Source: Muricea muricata
Lineage: Eukaryota; Cnidaria; Anthozoa; Malacalcyonacea; Plexauridae
Direction: 5' to 3'
DNA: 64,000 nt
NCBI GenBank assembly: GCA_963855995.1
Contig: OY979729.1
Location: forward strand, 11,736,115-11,800,114
Shown: piece by piece, positions 1-13,200 of the stretch
Position numbering within the stretch: position 1 is the first letter of the stretch
Layout of the letters: every line of letters begins with the position of its first letter
Program-made: the position numbers and the translations under genes
The notes under the pieces: generated by a model
Seen by the model: the letters and a program-made list of their open reading frames with translations, nothing else
Told to the model about the DNA's origin: nothing
Databases searched by the model: none

Positions 1-303
1 TATTGTTGCTGTTGTTTGAAGTTTAGTGGCAATATCTTCTCGGATGAAATACCACAAGAGTTTGTAAAAGAGCCTGATGATTGGAATATAAGCAGAAACC
101 TTGATGTCTCCGGCAAATGCCCTTTGTCGAGTGTGGCTCTCGTTGGAAAAGCTGCAGAGCAGTTATGCTTTCATTTTCCGTGTAATCGACCCGAACTGGC
201 CAGAAAAGTAAGATCAGAAGAATTTGAAACATTCAAGTTAAAATGCCTTTACAAGCCAAGGACAGTATTAATCTCAAGATTGATGTTGTGCAATTCCATG
301 TAA
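1..303 (+). CDS. possible exon of a gene running off the left edge, unrecognised
   Basis: Frame 1 is open from the first base to a stop at 301-303. The start YCCCCLKFSG is followed by an acidic stretch (FSDEIPQEFVKEPDDWN). A good splice acceptor (pyrimidine/G-rich tract then TTTAG) ends at 26 and a good donor (AAAA|GTAAGAT) sits near 207, so the real exon may be about 27-207 rather than the whole open frame. I do not recognise the protein. It could be the 3' end of a gene from the left, or chance. Confidence 0.25.
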   Translation, partial: YCCCCLKFSGNIFSDEIPQEFVKEPDDWNISRNLDVSGKCPLSSVALVGKAAEQLCFHFPCNRPELARKVRSEEFETFKLKCLYKPRTVLISRLMLCNSM

Positions 304-3300
304 GACCGGTTGCGCCTTAATGGCAAAAGCTTGTGTTATTATATCGAATTTAGCACAACAGATAAGTTGCATTTAGGGAATGTTACAGATACTGATACCA
401 TATAAAACCCTGATATTATTTAAAGTACTCTTTTCTTCTAGAACTGTAGGTTCATAAACACTCATTTGATGTCTTGTAAATTGCTGCTGTTTGCTGGAGA
501 TGAATCGATTGACTCGAAATAAACAGTATTCAATTGTGCAAAATCTCATCGTACACACTTTATGCGGAACTACGTTAATTTTATACATGCTGAAACCATC
601 AGCCTGTAAAGGATTCTGGAAAAATCTCCGGACCATCTCACAAGTCACAAGTTAGCCGTAATAAACACGTATATACGGTAGATGTATGTTTTTATACCCT
701 ATAACCTGCCCGTGTTAGTCTTAAAAACAACATAGTATTATAGAAACAATGAAATTACATATAGTCACATTGACCACATACCTGTCTACGAGAACAAAAT
801 ATAAACAATTTTAAGGAATACACTCATTATAGTTGTCTGTACACATATACATTGTAGCTTTTTTGAGCGTCGTTTCGCTCACTATGTGATGATGAGTCAA
901 TACCTGTATGTAGATATATAGTCCTAGCTTGTACTTCACACCAGTTTTGCCCCTGTCAGGCTTTGCATGAAGCCGGCAATTATTTACCTTATGATGTTGT
1001 TGTTGTACTTGTTTAAATCAAACAAAATCATCGAGGTCAAAGCAACCAATGGTCGGCGGTTTAATAAAGTACCGCTCTGGGATTGGTTGTGAATGTAGCC
1101 AATCAGGGAGCCCAAAGCTTCAAGAATTTCAGGGCACTGGGGACAATGTGCATAAAGCATTCTGATTGGTTAGAAATATGCGGGGACGAGTATTGGCAGA
1201 AATGCATTTAATTATGGTAGATAGATATTGTCTAAGAATTTGTCTGCTGTACTCATTCGTGAACAAAATTATGCAAACTTTTGAACTGTGAAGAAATTGA
1301 TTTGCTGATGAAAGACTTGAACTACCAGCACAAACTTCATATGTTGTTGAGATATCATTCCCACTAATCCACCAATTCGAGTGTCGTTATGACGCACGGA
1401 ATTGAAAGATAGTGTCAGATAGTGCCAATCATTTGTACTTTACCAACATGTGGGCATTGGCTGTCATGTCTCCTTACGAAGTTTCCCTTTTCGTTTCTTA
1501 ATTTACATACCAGCCACTCTCCTGAAACATGCACTAAAGAAAATGTTCAAATTTCTAATAGCCACTTATATATGCTACAGCTAAAGCTTGCTCGCGTTAC
1601 GATTCATAAAGCTTTACAGAGCTAGGTAGAAGCGAAACAAAGGTAAACAATGAAAAGAAAATGGAACGAAGTTCTGGCCAGTATCAAACAATTCCATTGC
1701 ATGTAAGATAGCGTCAAAGGAAAGTTAGAGAATAAAAAGCACACAAAACATCACTACTACACTAACTTCTCGATGAAGCTAAGGTCTGTTTAAATCGTTT
1801 CAAGCAGAGAAAGATCCTATGTTTGTTTGTGTTATTCATCTTTTTATATAGATATAATACAGGCTTTGTAAGTATTATGTTAATTTAATTCGCTCAGGCA
1901 AAAGTACATGTACCTGTCCTTTTCCCTTGTACAGAAAGAGAAACTCGACAAGACCTTGCTAAAATTATGGGAGAAACTATTATTTTTGAAACAAAATATC
2001 ATGCATAACACGAACTCAAGCTTTCTCGCTTTACAGTATATTGCTTCATCGACACTGGATTGATTGACGCCATACATCGATTAACTTCCTGTCACATTTT
2101 CCTCCTCTGAGAGAGCGAACAATAGAGGCAAAATGATGATACAATTAGCCTTGACTTAGCCGAGAAAAATAAGACGATTGTCAATATAAACACGGCAAGA
2201 ATTTTCATATATAGTCTTATAAAACGTTCATGTGATACCGAGAACTATACAACCAAATTCAGACCCAAAATTTGATCTCGCGTCTTCCAATCTGACAATG
2301 TTTGACACTCCCATACAAAGGAAACCCCGCATACTCGGATGTCGGAAACATATAACTTTAATTTTCACGTAAGTTTAGACATCACATGCAACCATAACCT
2401 ATATCGAATACGCATGTGATATATTATAGAGCAGCCTAAATGAATCTATAACGCAGACATCACCTATCGTTTTTTCAAGGAAGATTTAAAATGATTTTGA
2501 ATGCACAGCAGATGGTTTTTTAATCATTTAAAACGCGTTATAACTTTGTTTCCATGCAGACATGCATGCAGCTGTATAGTGCACGCCTTAAGAAAGGTAC
2601 ACTCTTTGCCCTCTGACAATATTGTAAAAATTGTTGAAACCCTGCCATTTACAAGGTGAATGCCTGTTCTAGTGATTTCTCATGCACTCGCAAATGAAAA
2701 ACGCACGAGTTAAAGTCCTATTTGTTTTTCACTCCCTCACGCAGTAGCATGTCAAACAAACCACAACACGTAACGAGGCACATTTCGTTGATTTTCTCAT
2801 AATGATTCAGCGAATTTTCCAATTTCAATTTCAAAGCTAAACATCTTACTTACATTTTTACGCTTTTACAGTTTCCTTTCTGCGTCTCTGCGAAATCTGT
2901 GGCGTTAAATTCGCTAGCATCGAGGCTTGACGATTCAAGCGTGGCCCGACAAAATAAATACTTCTATGCAAATATTTTTGCATCTTATTAGAACAAGTTT
3001 GAATTATTCAATACGCAATTCGATTGTTCTTTACCTGATAGTGCGAAAATTTTTTGAAAAGCGCTTGAAACAAACAAGACAACCACAAAGACTCATATGA
3101 CTCCGTACCTTTAACAAAGGACACCTTTTGCAATATTCTCGAGGAAAACGTATCGAATTTGTCCAAGTTCAAAGCGAAATCCACAATTATGATAGTGAGT
3201 CTGTAACAATAATATTACGCCGTGATATTAAATATTGATAACCAAGAATTTTGTTAATATATTCATGAGTTCATAATGAGCTAAAGGTCTACATAGCAAA

Positions 3301-4969
3301 GTCACGGCGATGTCTGATTATGTTTGCGTTTGTAATACTACATTTCCGCACAGGATTAGAAAGCAATTTTGGTCCAACTTTGTAATCGAAAACTGTCGTC
3401 GTTTGCGTTTGATACATGCCCCCTGAATTGTATTAGTGGTTTAATACCAATAATTGCATTATTCTAAGGGTATGTTTCATATCTAATTTGTTTTCCTTTG
3501 TGAAAAACATAAAATAGGACCGTACTAGCCTGGACATCCATCAGTGCTAACAATGTCTTACGGAGTTGCGGTGGTGATTATCCCGGATTAAAAATGAAAA
3601 GCTGTAGCGATAACTATTTAGTTTTTCTAGAAATGATATTATTCTATCGTTATGAATAAACATACTAGGCACTTGATTGTTACGAAAGTCTATCTAGATT
3701 GTTTTTATACCCACATCAAGTCTTCTAGCACGTTTTTGAAATCTTTCGGGATTATTCGGTGGTCAGGAGGTTTCATATAAGTTCGTAGATTTTGAAAGAG
3801 AATCGAAATATCGAAACCCGAAACTCTATTTTAAATCGAATGTTGGACTTCGAGATGCTGATATTTTGCGTTATATTTTAGCTTGTATACCAGGTTAAAA
3901 TACGTAATAGAAACACTGTTGATTCAAGAGATTCCTGAAGAGGCTATTGGATGGTTTCGAGGCAACAAACTAACATGCAGACATAGATACAGACAGACAA
4001 ACTCACGAAGTATTATAGGAGTTAGGAATTTAATTACGCCTTCCCCTCATGATTTTGTTTTCTACATGTAGATAAGCTATCACTCTTTATAATGAAAGGA
4101 AGAACAAGTTGAGTTCACAGAACTTTAAGGCAGTTTTATGATAGTTGACGAGAGCTATTCTTCGCTTTGACCAGTGATGAGAGTTGCATGAGAACTGAAT
4201 TTGTAATCAACTATAGTACAGCGTATGATATATCAGTCACTATTTCAGCAAAAATATTGACAATCTTGAGCAGATTTCAACATCCATTTCACCAACTCTT
4301 CCTCCCCCCCCCCTGCTTGACCAAGTTTAGCGAGAGTTGTGAAAACTCTCGGGCAAACACTCGCTTCTCGATTCTTAATCTCATCCTACCTTGACTAAGA
4401 CTCTCAAGGCTTAGGCACAACAGTGAAGATGGCTTGTTTGCAAACGTCTTAACAAAACAATCTTTGTTTATCAAAGATATTTAATATTGCACTCATCCCC
4501 TACTTGAGGGCGTTCGTACGATATTTTGAGCTTCTAATCACCAAGGGGTCACATGCTGAGATCTTGTTGTCATGGATAGTGTGACATAGTTTCTAACGTT
4601 TGCTGTAATTGGTGTGAATCTCTTCTAAATATCACCAAACCTTTGCCCAGTGGTTTGACGTTGGTGCAAAGTAGTGCATATATATTTATATTGAACATTT
4701 TCAGAGTGGCTAGGAATTGATTTATATCAAAGAGTATTCCATCCATATTAAGTTTGATAAGTGGTATGCACGAGCTGTCCCGTGTAATCATCCATACACT
4801 TGCAGCTAGCAGGTAAGCTGAGATACGAGGGACACAGCAAAACACTGATCCACTCGAAGGCTTTCTGAGGGCGCCAGTGACACCACCTTATGACTCATCT
4901 CTGAACACGGAGCACAGCTACGATGAAAGGATCAGTTATTGGAGCTAATCTCACCCACACTGTTAATTA

Positions 4970-5030
4970 ACATTCCTTGTGGGAGGAAACCGGAGTACCC
5001 GGAAAAAGTCCACGACTTTCGGCAGTGCGT
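4970..5030 (+). repeat. dispersed repeat core with GGGAGGAAACCGGAGTACCC motif
   Basis: The segment from about 4978 reads GGGAGGAAACCGGAGTACCC followed by GGAAAAAGTCCACGAC. This resembles a sequence I recognise as widely dispersed in animal genomes inside non-autonomous elements. A second copy in reverse orientation lies at about 36293-36335. Element boundaries are not visible. Confidence 0.5.
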
Positions 5031-6937
5031 TGAAGGTTATTCTCATAAATTCACTGAAATTCACCAAATAGCGAATCAAAGTGACCAAAAAGGCGGTACA
5101 TCTCTACCTATAGATACTGATATACCGAGTAGTTTAAGGATTCTTTCACAAATTCTTTTGCTCTAAATCATGTCGTCTTGACAAAAAAACTTTTTTACAT
5201 TTTAATGCCGGTAAGTCAAGCATACATGGCCGACAAATTGACGTAATTCTTTGCAGAACTTTCCGTTATAAAATAAAACCGCCTTCATAAGAGTTGGACT
5301 AGACAATCATTTATAACAGTATATAGTACCAGTTCTAGATCATTCTGTAATTTGTATGAGAGAGCAGTTATTTTAGTTACAAATCAATCTTTTACGATTT
5401 CAAAACATTTTTACAGACTTAGCCTACGGGCAAGAATTAGCAAGGTGTGTGATAATAATACATAGGAACCTTAAATGAATGCCGATTAATAATTTAAACC
5501 TAGATGCTGTTTGTGCATTTTAAAAATCGAAAATCTTACACTGAAATGTGAAGGACGTATATGAAGACCGTGCGTGTATGCAGACAATAGATTTATATTT
5601 CTTTAGAATGTTCTTTAAACAAACTCTCTAAGATATAAAATAAGTCGATCACAAGTTGTGTAGTTATGCTGTATAATACGTGATTTGACGCCCAATATAA
5701 CAATTCAAATGGATTCGAGTTCTCGCTGACAGCTTGGGCAAAACTGCATAAAAATAACAAATAAACATTGGAGTGACTATTTAGTTTAGACGCCTATGAC
5801 GCATTTGAAGTCTCTTTAAGAAATACTTGCAAATTTTCCGCGATTTTCTATTTGCCGTATGTGAGAGAATGACCGACTTCTGAAAGATCAGACAAGGTAG
5901 CGTTTACTAACTACGTCCACAACTCGTCTACTATTTCAGATAATTCAAACGAGTAAAATTGCTTGAGAGAACGGGAATTTAACTAAGCTTCGTCTACAAA
6001 TTTGTACGAACTTTGTCCCCAAGTCGGGAGCGTACTGCGTATCAGAAAAAGCATACCTACATTTGGACACAAGCTTGTAGTCTGCCTATTTCGCGCGAAC
6101 CGCAACGCAAACAAAACCTTTAAAGTAAAATTTTCGATACTTTGAAAGTTTTGAAACTAATTCTCGTTGAAGCGTAACCGGTTCACAAAAGCGATACAAA
6201 ATTCACACACAAATTGTCACTGTAGCAGCAATGTCACATCTATCATTTATACCTTGTGCGAGAGGAGAACTCCATCTTTGGAATATCTCAAGAATCCTCT
6301 GGTTCTCTTCCGTAAGACTCCACAAACCGGCTTGCTACTTGTATCTGGCCGCTTGAATCGCTCTACAAATCAGCACGGCGTCGATTTTAGATAGTTTGAC
6401 AATATTTTCATTACGCATTCACAGAGCTGAATGTTTGGTCTTTGTATTAAGACTGGCCATTCATAACAGGTGAGAGACCGCTTGCTCCGCTCAGAAATTT
6501 GCATAACACTTCGTTCGGGTGTAATATTCTTTGATTAGAAAAATCTTCGGGACGGTTAACCGCAGCGCAGTGTACTAAGACTTCTATTTTTGAGCTCGGC
6601 GAGGTTTTGTCGTCTAGATGTTTGTGAATGTTTAACTATTGTTTTTAGTCTACACAGGAAACAAAGTTCATCATTTATTCCTGGCAATGCACTAGAATCC
6701 ATCTTTAACCGTTTCTGATTTGGGAAAAGTTAATTAGCACGTTGCAAAATGGATTTTGTTGTAATTGTGTGATAACCGCAATATGTTTTCAGCGGGTTTT
6801 GATCAATTCGTTCGTTGGAGTGGGCAACTGGCTGATCCAATTTCAGAGGACAATGTTAGGGAAGTCTAACTGACACAATTTTAGATTTATAGCCTTTTTT
6901 TATATTAAATAACTTAATGAAATTTAGAGAGAGTTTC

Positions 6938-7010
6938 CGCAGCGCAAGGTCAGAGCAAGCGCTTTTCAAGCTCTGAGACCGTGAGTTTGATCCTCACTAC
7001 GGTTTCAAGA
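6938..7010 (+). repeat. tRNA-Glu-like pseudogene or tRNA-derived SINE head
   Basis: A perfect 5-bp T-arm is present (GTGAG 6981-6985, loop TTTGATC, CTCAC 6993-6997). Upstream is an imperfect anticodon arm AGCGC-TTTTCAA-GCTCT, whose loop would put TTC (Glu) in the anticodon position. The acceptor stem and D-arm are not convincing and the T-loop is TTTGATC rather than TTCGATC, so it is a relic or SINE head, not a working gene. Confidence 0.4.
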
Positions 7011-8776
7011 CCACTTTTACACAACCAATGTCCTGAATGTTAGACCGAGTAAATTAGAAAATCAAAATAGATTTGAAAATTTCTAATTTACGTAGTCAAA
7101 AAACATTTTGCACATGAAATTTGTCAAAGAAACTTTAGTCGTGTGGAAGCGACTTTATTCATGTGCTTTGTGATCTGACACCACTGAGGTTCGAGTTGAG
7201 CTGTAATATCCTTTGTAATTTAGCTCTCAAGCAGTTAGAGCTAAAGATAATGATGTATCCCCCTTAACTATAATCCCCTTCCCCTTCACGTGCAAGTATA
7301 ACAACAAGAAAATGCATTCGGTTTCCTAATGGCCAATCCAGAGCAATTAAATTTCCATGATGGAATTTCGAATAAAAGCTGTTGCCATATGGAAAATGTG
7401 AACTAAAAAAGTTCAATCTTGCTCGAATGAACTTCATTCGGACAAAATCGACAGTGTGTTATCACTTTATGATATTTTAGGTCAGGCACACAATGGCAAT
7501 AAATCGCAGTAAATTACATACTGCGTGCTAATGGGCATTTAGCTAACGGGGGAATGCAATTTGCACTACAACGCACTGAATTAAAGGCCCATTCCAAAGA
7601 ACAAGATTGACAGAGATAAGTACGTAGTTAAGAAATTTTGCTAGAGAAATCTGAAGGCAACGATTTCGTAATAGCTAAGATGTAACACACATCCATCGTT
7701 GATGGAAGGCACACTGATATTTTGATAATGCATGTACTTGTAACGGTCTATCTGTTTCTTTTTACATGTTACATATGAAGAGAAGAGCGTCTAGTTTGGA
7801 GCGATCATTGAACACCCAGCTATGGGGGAGGGTTTTAACGAAATGAGAGTGTAAATGCAAGATAATTTCAATTAAAACATTAAAAAATGGACGTGCATGA
7901 TTAATTTTGCCCTATAGGAATAAGGACACATTGCGGACGATGCAAAACTGTGTCATTATTATGTTAATAAAGTGCGCATATCGTTAAGGCTAGCTGCGTC
8001 TAGAATTGACTCGATAAGATCATTAATCAACATTATAATGTAATATACAAAATAAAGTTTACGCGTTTCTATGATAGATCTGCCAGGTTAAAATCTATTT
8101 TATCCGGCAAGAAGAATCGAAACGTGTACTGATTCACAGATGAAATACCATAGCACATCGGCAGTAAGGTATCATCACTTTAATACATCGAACATATTAT
8201 CTGCATTAACAACTAGCGAAAATATTCAAAATTCTAACCTTGTTCCTTCTTTGCCCACTCTTGCCATATTTCGCTAGATTCCCACTCTTGAAAGCTTCAA
8301 AAGAAACGCAATTCTTTACTTAGGCACCCAGATACAAAACCCATCGATTTAGTGTACAAAACATTCATTCAGACGCTTCCTTTGCCCAGCAGACGGATCC
8401 ACAACAAATTGTTAATTTGTATTATAATAATTCTCGACTCAGACTAATTGTGTTAATGTTTTCAAGCTGTGCGCACGACTTAAAGCCGGTGCGCAAAAAT
8501 CCGTCGCACTAATTTAGAATTTTCTCCGCGAGGCAAAATAACATTCGAGCTTTGTTCGAAATTTTGCCTGTATGAACTTGTTCTAGATCAAGGAGTTATT
8601 TTTAGCGGATTATGATTTTGGAGAGCTGTAATTAAACTTCTCAAGTGCTGATTAATTAATTAAGTTAGTTCCCATGAGCTTGAAACTAAAAGCGCGTGAA
8701 ATATTTGACTAAAATGTCAATCTTGTAATAAAATTGTGTTTGTTTTTTATCAATATGGTTGCATATCCTGGATTAC

Positions 8777-9100
8777 CTACTGTGTAGTGTTCAATAACAG
8801 TTTATGGCTTGCAAGCAAATTTATTGAATTGAAAATATGTCCAGTGACGAGTTTTTCTTTCAGGCGCTTTACAATATGGGTCAGCTCACTCAGCTGGACT
8901 GTGAAGTGTGACCTTTCGACAGACATATATTTGTTATCAAATTTCGCAAAAAGAGCATAAACATATTTATAAAAGAATACAAAATTATTTTACTCGCAAA
9001 AAGTACCTTACTTACCTTCAGGAGTGTTTGCATCTCGTTCGTGAAGCCTGAAAACAACTTCAAAATGCACGGAGCAATTTTTAAGCTTTTCCACAAGCGA
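8777..9100 (-). CDS. two terminal exons of an unrecognised small protein
   Basis: Two minus-strand exons join cleanly. 9100-9016 (28 codons plus 1 base) has acceptor ACTATTAAAG and donor GAAG|GTAAGTAAGG. 8898-8777 (2 bases plus 40 codons including a TAG stop) has acceptor CTTCACAG. They encode 68 residues beginning SLVEKLKNCSVHFEVVFRLH, continuing through TPEVQLSELTHIVKRLKEKL and ending LLLNTTQ. The phases fit and the sequence is helical and charged like real coding sequence. I do not recognise the family. The upstream exon is not resolved: an ATG at a YY1-like motif near 9290 opens a frame that stops after seven codons. Confidence 0.5.
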
Positions 9101-9284
9101 CTTTAATAGTAGTGAAATAAATATTGTACTTATATAAATGTACTTGTGTTTTTACAAAAACAGGAATTTCAGTTCGAGTCTAGTCCTATTCTTGTTGTTT
9201 TCCTGAAGAATTTTCTAAATTTGTTTTAATGTTACCAGCTTGGAAACTAGTCAAAAATGCTGTTTTCTCAAAAAATTATATTTT

Positions 9285-9345
9285 CCGCCATCTTGTTTAT
9301 TCATCATTAACTTTGAAGCTCGAACGCATGCGCAGTCGTGGCAGT
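9285..9345 (-). promoter_or_regulatory. possible minus-strand promoter with NRF1-like and YY1-like motifs
   Basis: On the minus strand the sequence holds TGCGCATGCG (matching NRF1 sites) followed about 25 bp later by AAGATGGCGG (matching YY1 sites at animal transcription starts). It lies between BOLA2 and the unrecognised gene ending at 8777 and could be that gene's promoter. Inferred from motifs only. Confidence 0.35.
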
Positions 9346-9499
9346 GGGTAAATAATTTTTGAAACATTCATACAATTTTCCATTTGTTTCAATAAAGAAT
9401 TTTTAGATTTAGACGGACTTTAACTGGACTTTTTGCGGATAATTCGAAGCCATGCCACAATTCTGTTTGAAGCATTTTAATTGCTCCATATTTACAAAA

Positions 9500-9505
9500 T
9501 TTATT
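9500..9505 (-). terminator. AATAAA polyadenylation signal for BOLA2
   Basis: TTTATT on the plus strand reads AATAAA on the minus strand, about 76 bp past the BOLA2 stop codon. Confidence 0.5.
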
Positions 9506-9580
9506 CCAGAATTACTCTATTTCATATTCATTATTAGTCTATTTACTGGTTTATTGACTAGTACATTACTTATTTCACTA

Positions 9581-10173
9581 CTAAGTTGCTTGTTTTTGCT
9601 TTTCCCATTGCTCTGGCGTGAGTGTCTTCATCGTAAAAGCGTGGATAGACTTCAACTCTTCTTCCAGGCAAGCATTGACCATTCTATGTCTTTGTAAGAG
9701 AGGTTTTCCTGTAAACTTCTCTGATACAATGATCACATTAAAACTGGTATCACATTTAGTTGCAGTGATGTCAATTACATCCTAAAATAGGCAAAATTAA
9801 AGTTAGAAAATGACAAACTGCGTGCTGATGTCACTCTACACTAGTTCCTTTTGTTACAGACTAGATGAAATTGACTTTTTTATGTTGTTATAAATTGCTA
9901 AAACTTCGACTCAAAAACAGAGGAAGTCTAAGTACTCCTGCTTCAGAAAATAATTTCCACACATTGGGGACAAATTAGCTAGGAGCCCAATCAGGTAGGA
10001 CAACAGTTATATAATTTTGTTAGTATTTAAATAGATCAGGGAAGAAATAAATGCATTAATATTAGAATATCAATTGAATAAGTTACAGCACTAACAGCAG
10101 TAGCACTTACCAGATGAACAGGGCTAAATTCTTTTGTTAATTTTGTTTCTACCACATTTTTCATGTCCGCCAT
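9581..10173 (-). CDS. BOLA2: BolA-like protein 2, complete, two exons
   Basis: Exon 1 is 10173-10111 (21 codons, MADMKNVVETKLTK..., donor CTG|GTAAGTGC) and exon 2 is 9781-9581 (66 codons plus TAG, acceptor CTATTTTAG). The phase-0 join gives 87 aa against 86 in human. The second exon carries the BolA signature GKPLLQRHRMVNACLEEEL and IHAFTMKTLTPEQW. Cys31 and the invariant His68, which bind the [2Fe-2S] cluster shared with monothiol glutaredoxin-3, fall at the same positions as in human. Known role of the family: cytosolic iron-sulfur trafficking with GLRX3. It is head-to-head with PPIL2. An open frame on the opposite strand over exon 2 is a shadow. Confidence 0.95.
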
Positions 10174-10299
10174 CTTGGTGTTTTGCTGGCTTGGTCAGCG
10201 CGTGGCGATAGACTTCATGTAGATAATAGCCATAATTCAACCATAAAAACAAGAAAATCGAAGCTGAAATAAATCTCACGTCTTTAAAAGTGTAACGTT
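10174..10299. promoter_or_regulatory. bidirectional promoter between BOLA2 and PPIL2
   Basis: Only about 126 bp separate the two divergent start codons. The BOLA2 start sits in an AAGATGGCGG-type context (YY1-like, minus strand). No TATA box is obvious. Both genes are housekeeping in other animals, which fits a shared TATA-less promoter. Inferred from spacing and motif. Confidence 0.6.
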
Positions 10300-13200
10300 A
10301 TGGGAAAAAGACAGCATCAAAAAGACAAATTGTAAGTTTAATAGAGCTAGTTTCTTTGAGTCTATAGATATATTTATCTGTTGTTATTACAACTATTTCA
10401 TGAACTCAAGCTTGATCCCCAAGCTTGAGTCTATGGCTTAGCTAAGTTATTTCTTTCATGGTGTTCATGGTGTTGTTTTCATCAAAAGATATGCACTTTT
10501 CAAGCAAATAATAATTCAAGCACAATTTCCCAACATGGGAGTCACAGTACAAAATAGCCAGCAGTCGGCAGTCCACACTCCACGGCCTGTCCGCCTGACG
10601 GCCTCTATTTGAGTCTGTGGCCCTCTGTATTAATTAAATCCCACACATGGTGGAATTAAATACCAGGAGCAAGGTTTTCGTTGGCTGCTGGATTACATTG
10701 AGAATATTGTGTTACAGAACTATAATCATAATTATTCTGCACTAGATATATCACAAACAAGGAATGGAAAACTGAATGGGGTGGAAAGGAGACAGGTATT
10801 AACATATTATTGGTTGAAACTGGAGTTTTCTGACACATGAAAACAATTGCAAACTCCACTACTCTTGTTCAACAGTTGGAGATGAAATATAAAATGTCAC
10901 AATTTTACAAGCCTTACTCGATCATTCTTATACAGCGGAACAAGAGTTACACATGACTTGTTTTGTAGTGTAAATTGGCATTTATATTGCTTATGTATAA
11001 ATTGTCACATTTTAAAATCTTGTTAGGTAGTGATGTTGGTGCAAATGCAGCTTTTAGAAGATTACCATTTTATTGTTGCAGGTAAGTGAGTAGTCACCCC
11101 TCCGGGAAATATTAAAAAATATCTTATTTCCAGGAGGAATTTTTGTGGTTTAGGACAGTTCCCAAGTTATAATCATGATGAGTAGTGCTCAGGCAATCAG
11201 GTGTAACAATTGCTGAACAATATTGTTGACAACCAGGGACAATGATGCCCTAAGAACAGGATCTGATTTTTGGCCGTGTACAGTGACTGTGATCATATGC
11301 TGTGATCTGTATATTTCACCAGTCTATGTGATGTTAGAAATTGTCAACAGAAAAACTAATGTGTGATTGATGGCTGTAATGGGTTAAAATTCATAACAAT
11401 TAATAGTAATGGGTTAATTGATAATCAGAACATGTTTTTCATAGTTTGTCCCTGCAACCATTTGCTAACCCATATTGCACAAAAGAAGGAGTTGTTTTTG
11501 ATTTACTGTAAGTATTGTAATAACACTTCCTTTTTCTGTTGGAGGTGTTTTGTAGAACTTATCTAGGCTAAAATATCACTGGAATCTGTATTGCATGCTT
11601 CTAATCTTATGATTTTAGTCTTACTTTAATCTTATCTGAATCCTATCTTTATCTCATCTTATTTTATCTTAATCTTATTTTATTTTAATCTTATTTTATT
11701 TTAATCTTATTTTATCTTAATCTTATCTTTATCTTAAACTTAATCTTTATCTTAATCTTTATCTCAACCTTAATCGTATCTTAATCTTAATTTATGTTAT
11801 TGAATTATGTTAATAACATAAATTAAGATAATTAGCATTAATTATTTGATTATTAATTTATTAATAAATTTATATATTAAGTAATATATTAATATTATTA
11901 TTAATATCATTATATTAATATTATTATTAATATATTAATCAATTAATTATTTATTAAATATTAATTTATTAATAATTTATCATTTGTTTATTAATTATTT
12001 ATAACATAAATTATTATAATAACACTTCCTTTTTCTGTCAGAAGTGTTTTGTAGAACTTATCTAGGCTAAAATATCACTGGAACCTGTATTGCATACTTC
12101 TAATTTATAATTTTAGTCTTATCTTAATCTTATCTTAATCCTATCTTTATCTCATCTTATTTTATCTTAATCCTACTTTATTTTAATCTTATTTTATCTA
12201 ATCTTTATCTTAACCGTAATCTTTATCTTAATCTTTATCTTAATCTTTATCTCAACCTTAATCGTATCTTAATCTTAATTTATGTTATTGAATTATGTTA
12301 ATAACATAAATTAAGATAATTAGCATTAATTATTTGATTATTAATTTATTAATAAATTTATATATTAAGTAATATATTAATATTATTATTAATATCATTA
12401 TATTAATATTATTATTAATATATTAATCAATTAATTATTTATTAAATATTAATTTATTAATAATTTATCATTTGTTTATTAATTATTTATAACATAAATT
12501 ATTATAATAACACTTCCTTTTTCTGTCAGAAGTGTTTTGTAGAACTTATCTAGGCTAAAATATCACTGGAACCTGTATTGCATACTTCTAATTTATAATT
12601 TTAGTCTTATCTTAATCTTATCTTAATCCTATCTTTATCTCATCTTATTTTATCTTAATCCTACTTTATTTTAATCTTATTTTATCTAATCTTTATCTTA
12701 ACCGTAATCTTTATCTTAATCTTTATCTTAATCTTTATCTCAACCTTAATCATATCTTAATCTTAATTTATGTTATTAAATTATGTTAGTAACATAAATT
12801 AAGATAATTAACATTAATTATTAATTTATTAATATATTAATTAATATATTAATATTATTATATTAATATTATTATTAATATATTAGTTAATTATTTATTT
12901 ATTTATTGTTAATTATTTATGTAGTAATAATTTATTATTTATTTATTAATTATTTATAACATAAATTAAGATTATTAACATTAATTATTTCTTAATTTAT
13001 GTTATTAACCTTAATCGTATCTTAATCTTAATTTATGTTATTTAATTTATGTTTTTCTTTATCTTGTTTCTTAATTTATGTTCAGGAGTATTGTACCATT
13101 TATTAAGAAATATGGTAAAAACCCAGTCACTGGCGAGGTACAGTATCTTCTAATATATAGCAAATTAACAACATCCAAGTTAATCTTATTTGAAATTTGT

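Larger units (their letters stand above)
304..8776. other. long gene-poor stretch
   Basis: About 8.5 kb in which I see no exon that resembles a known protein or carries convincing paired splice sites. Open frames here are short (under 100 codons) and compositionally random. The only structured items noticed are a dispersed conserved repeat core near 4.98 kb and a tRNA-Glu-like relic near 6.95 kb, listed separately. Small exons like those of BOLA2 could have been missed. Confidence 0.5.

Noticed and set aside
9452-9697. 81-codon hydrophobic plus-strand frame
   Set aside because: It is the antisense shadow of BOLA2 exon 2, whose minus-strand frame matches the BolA family over its full length.
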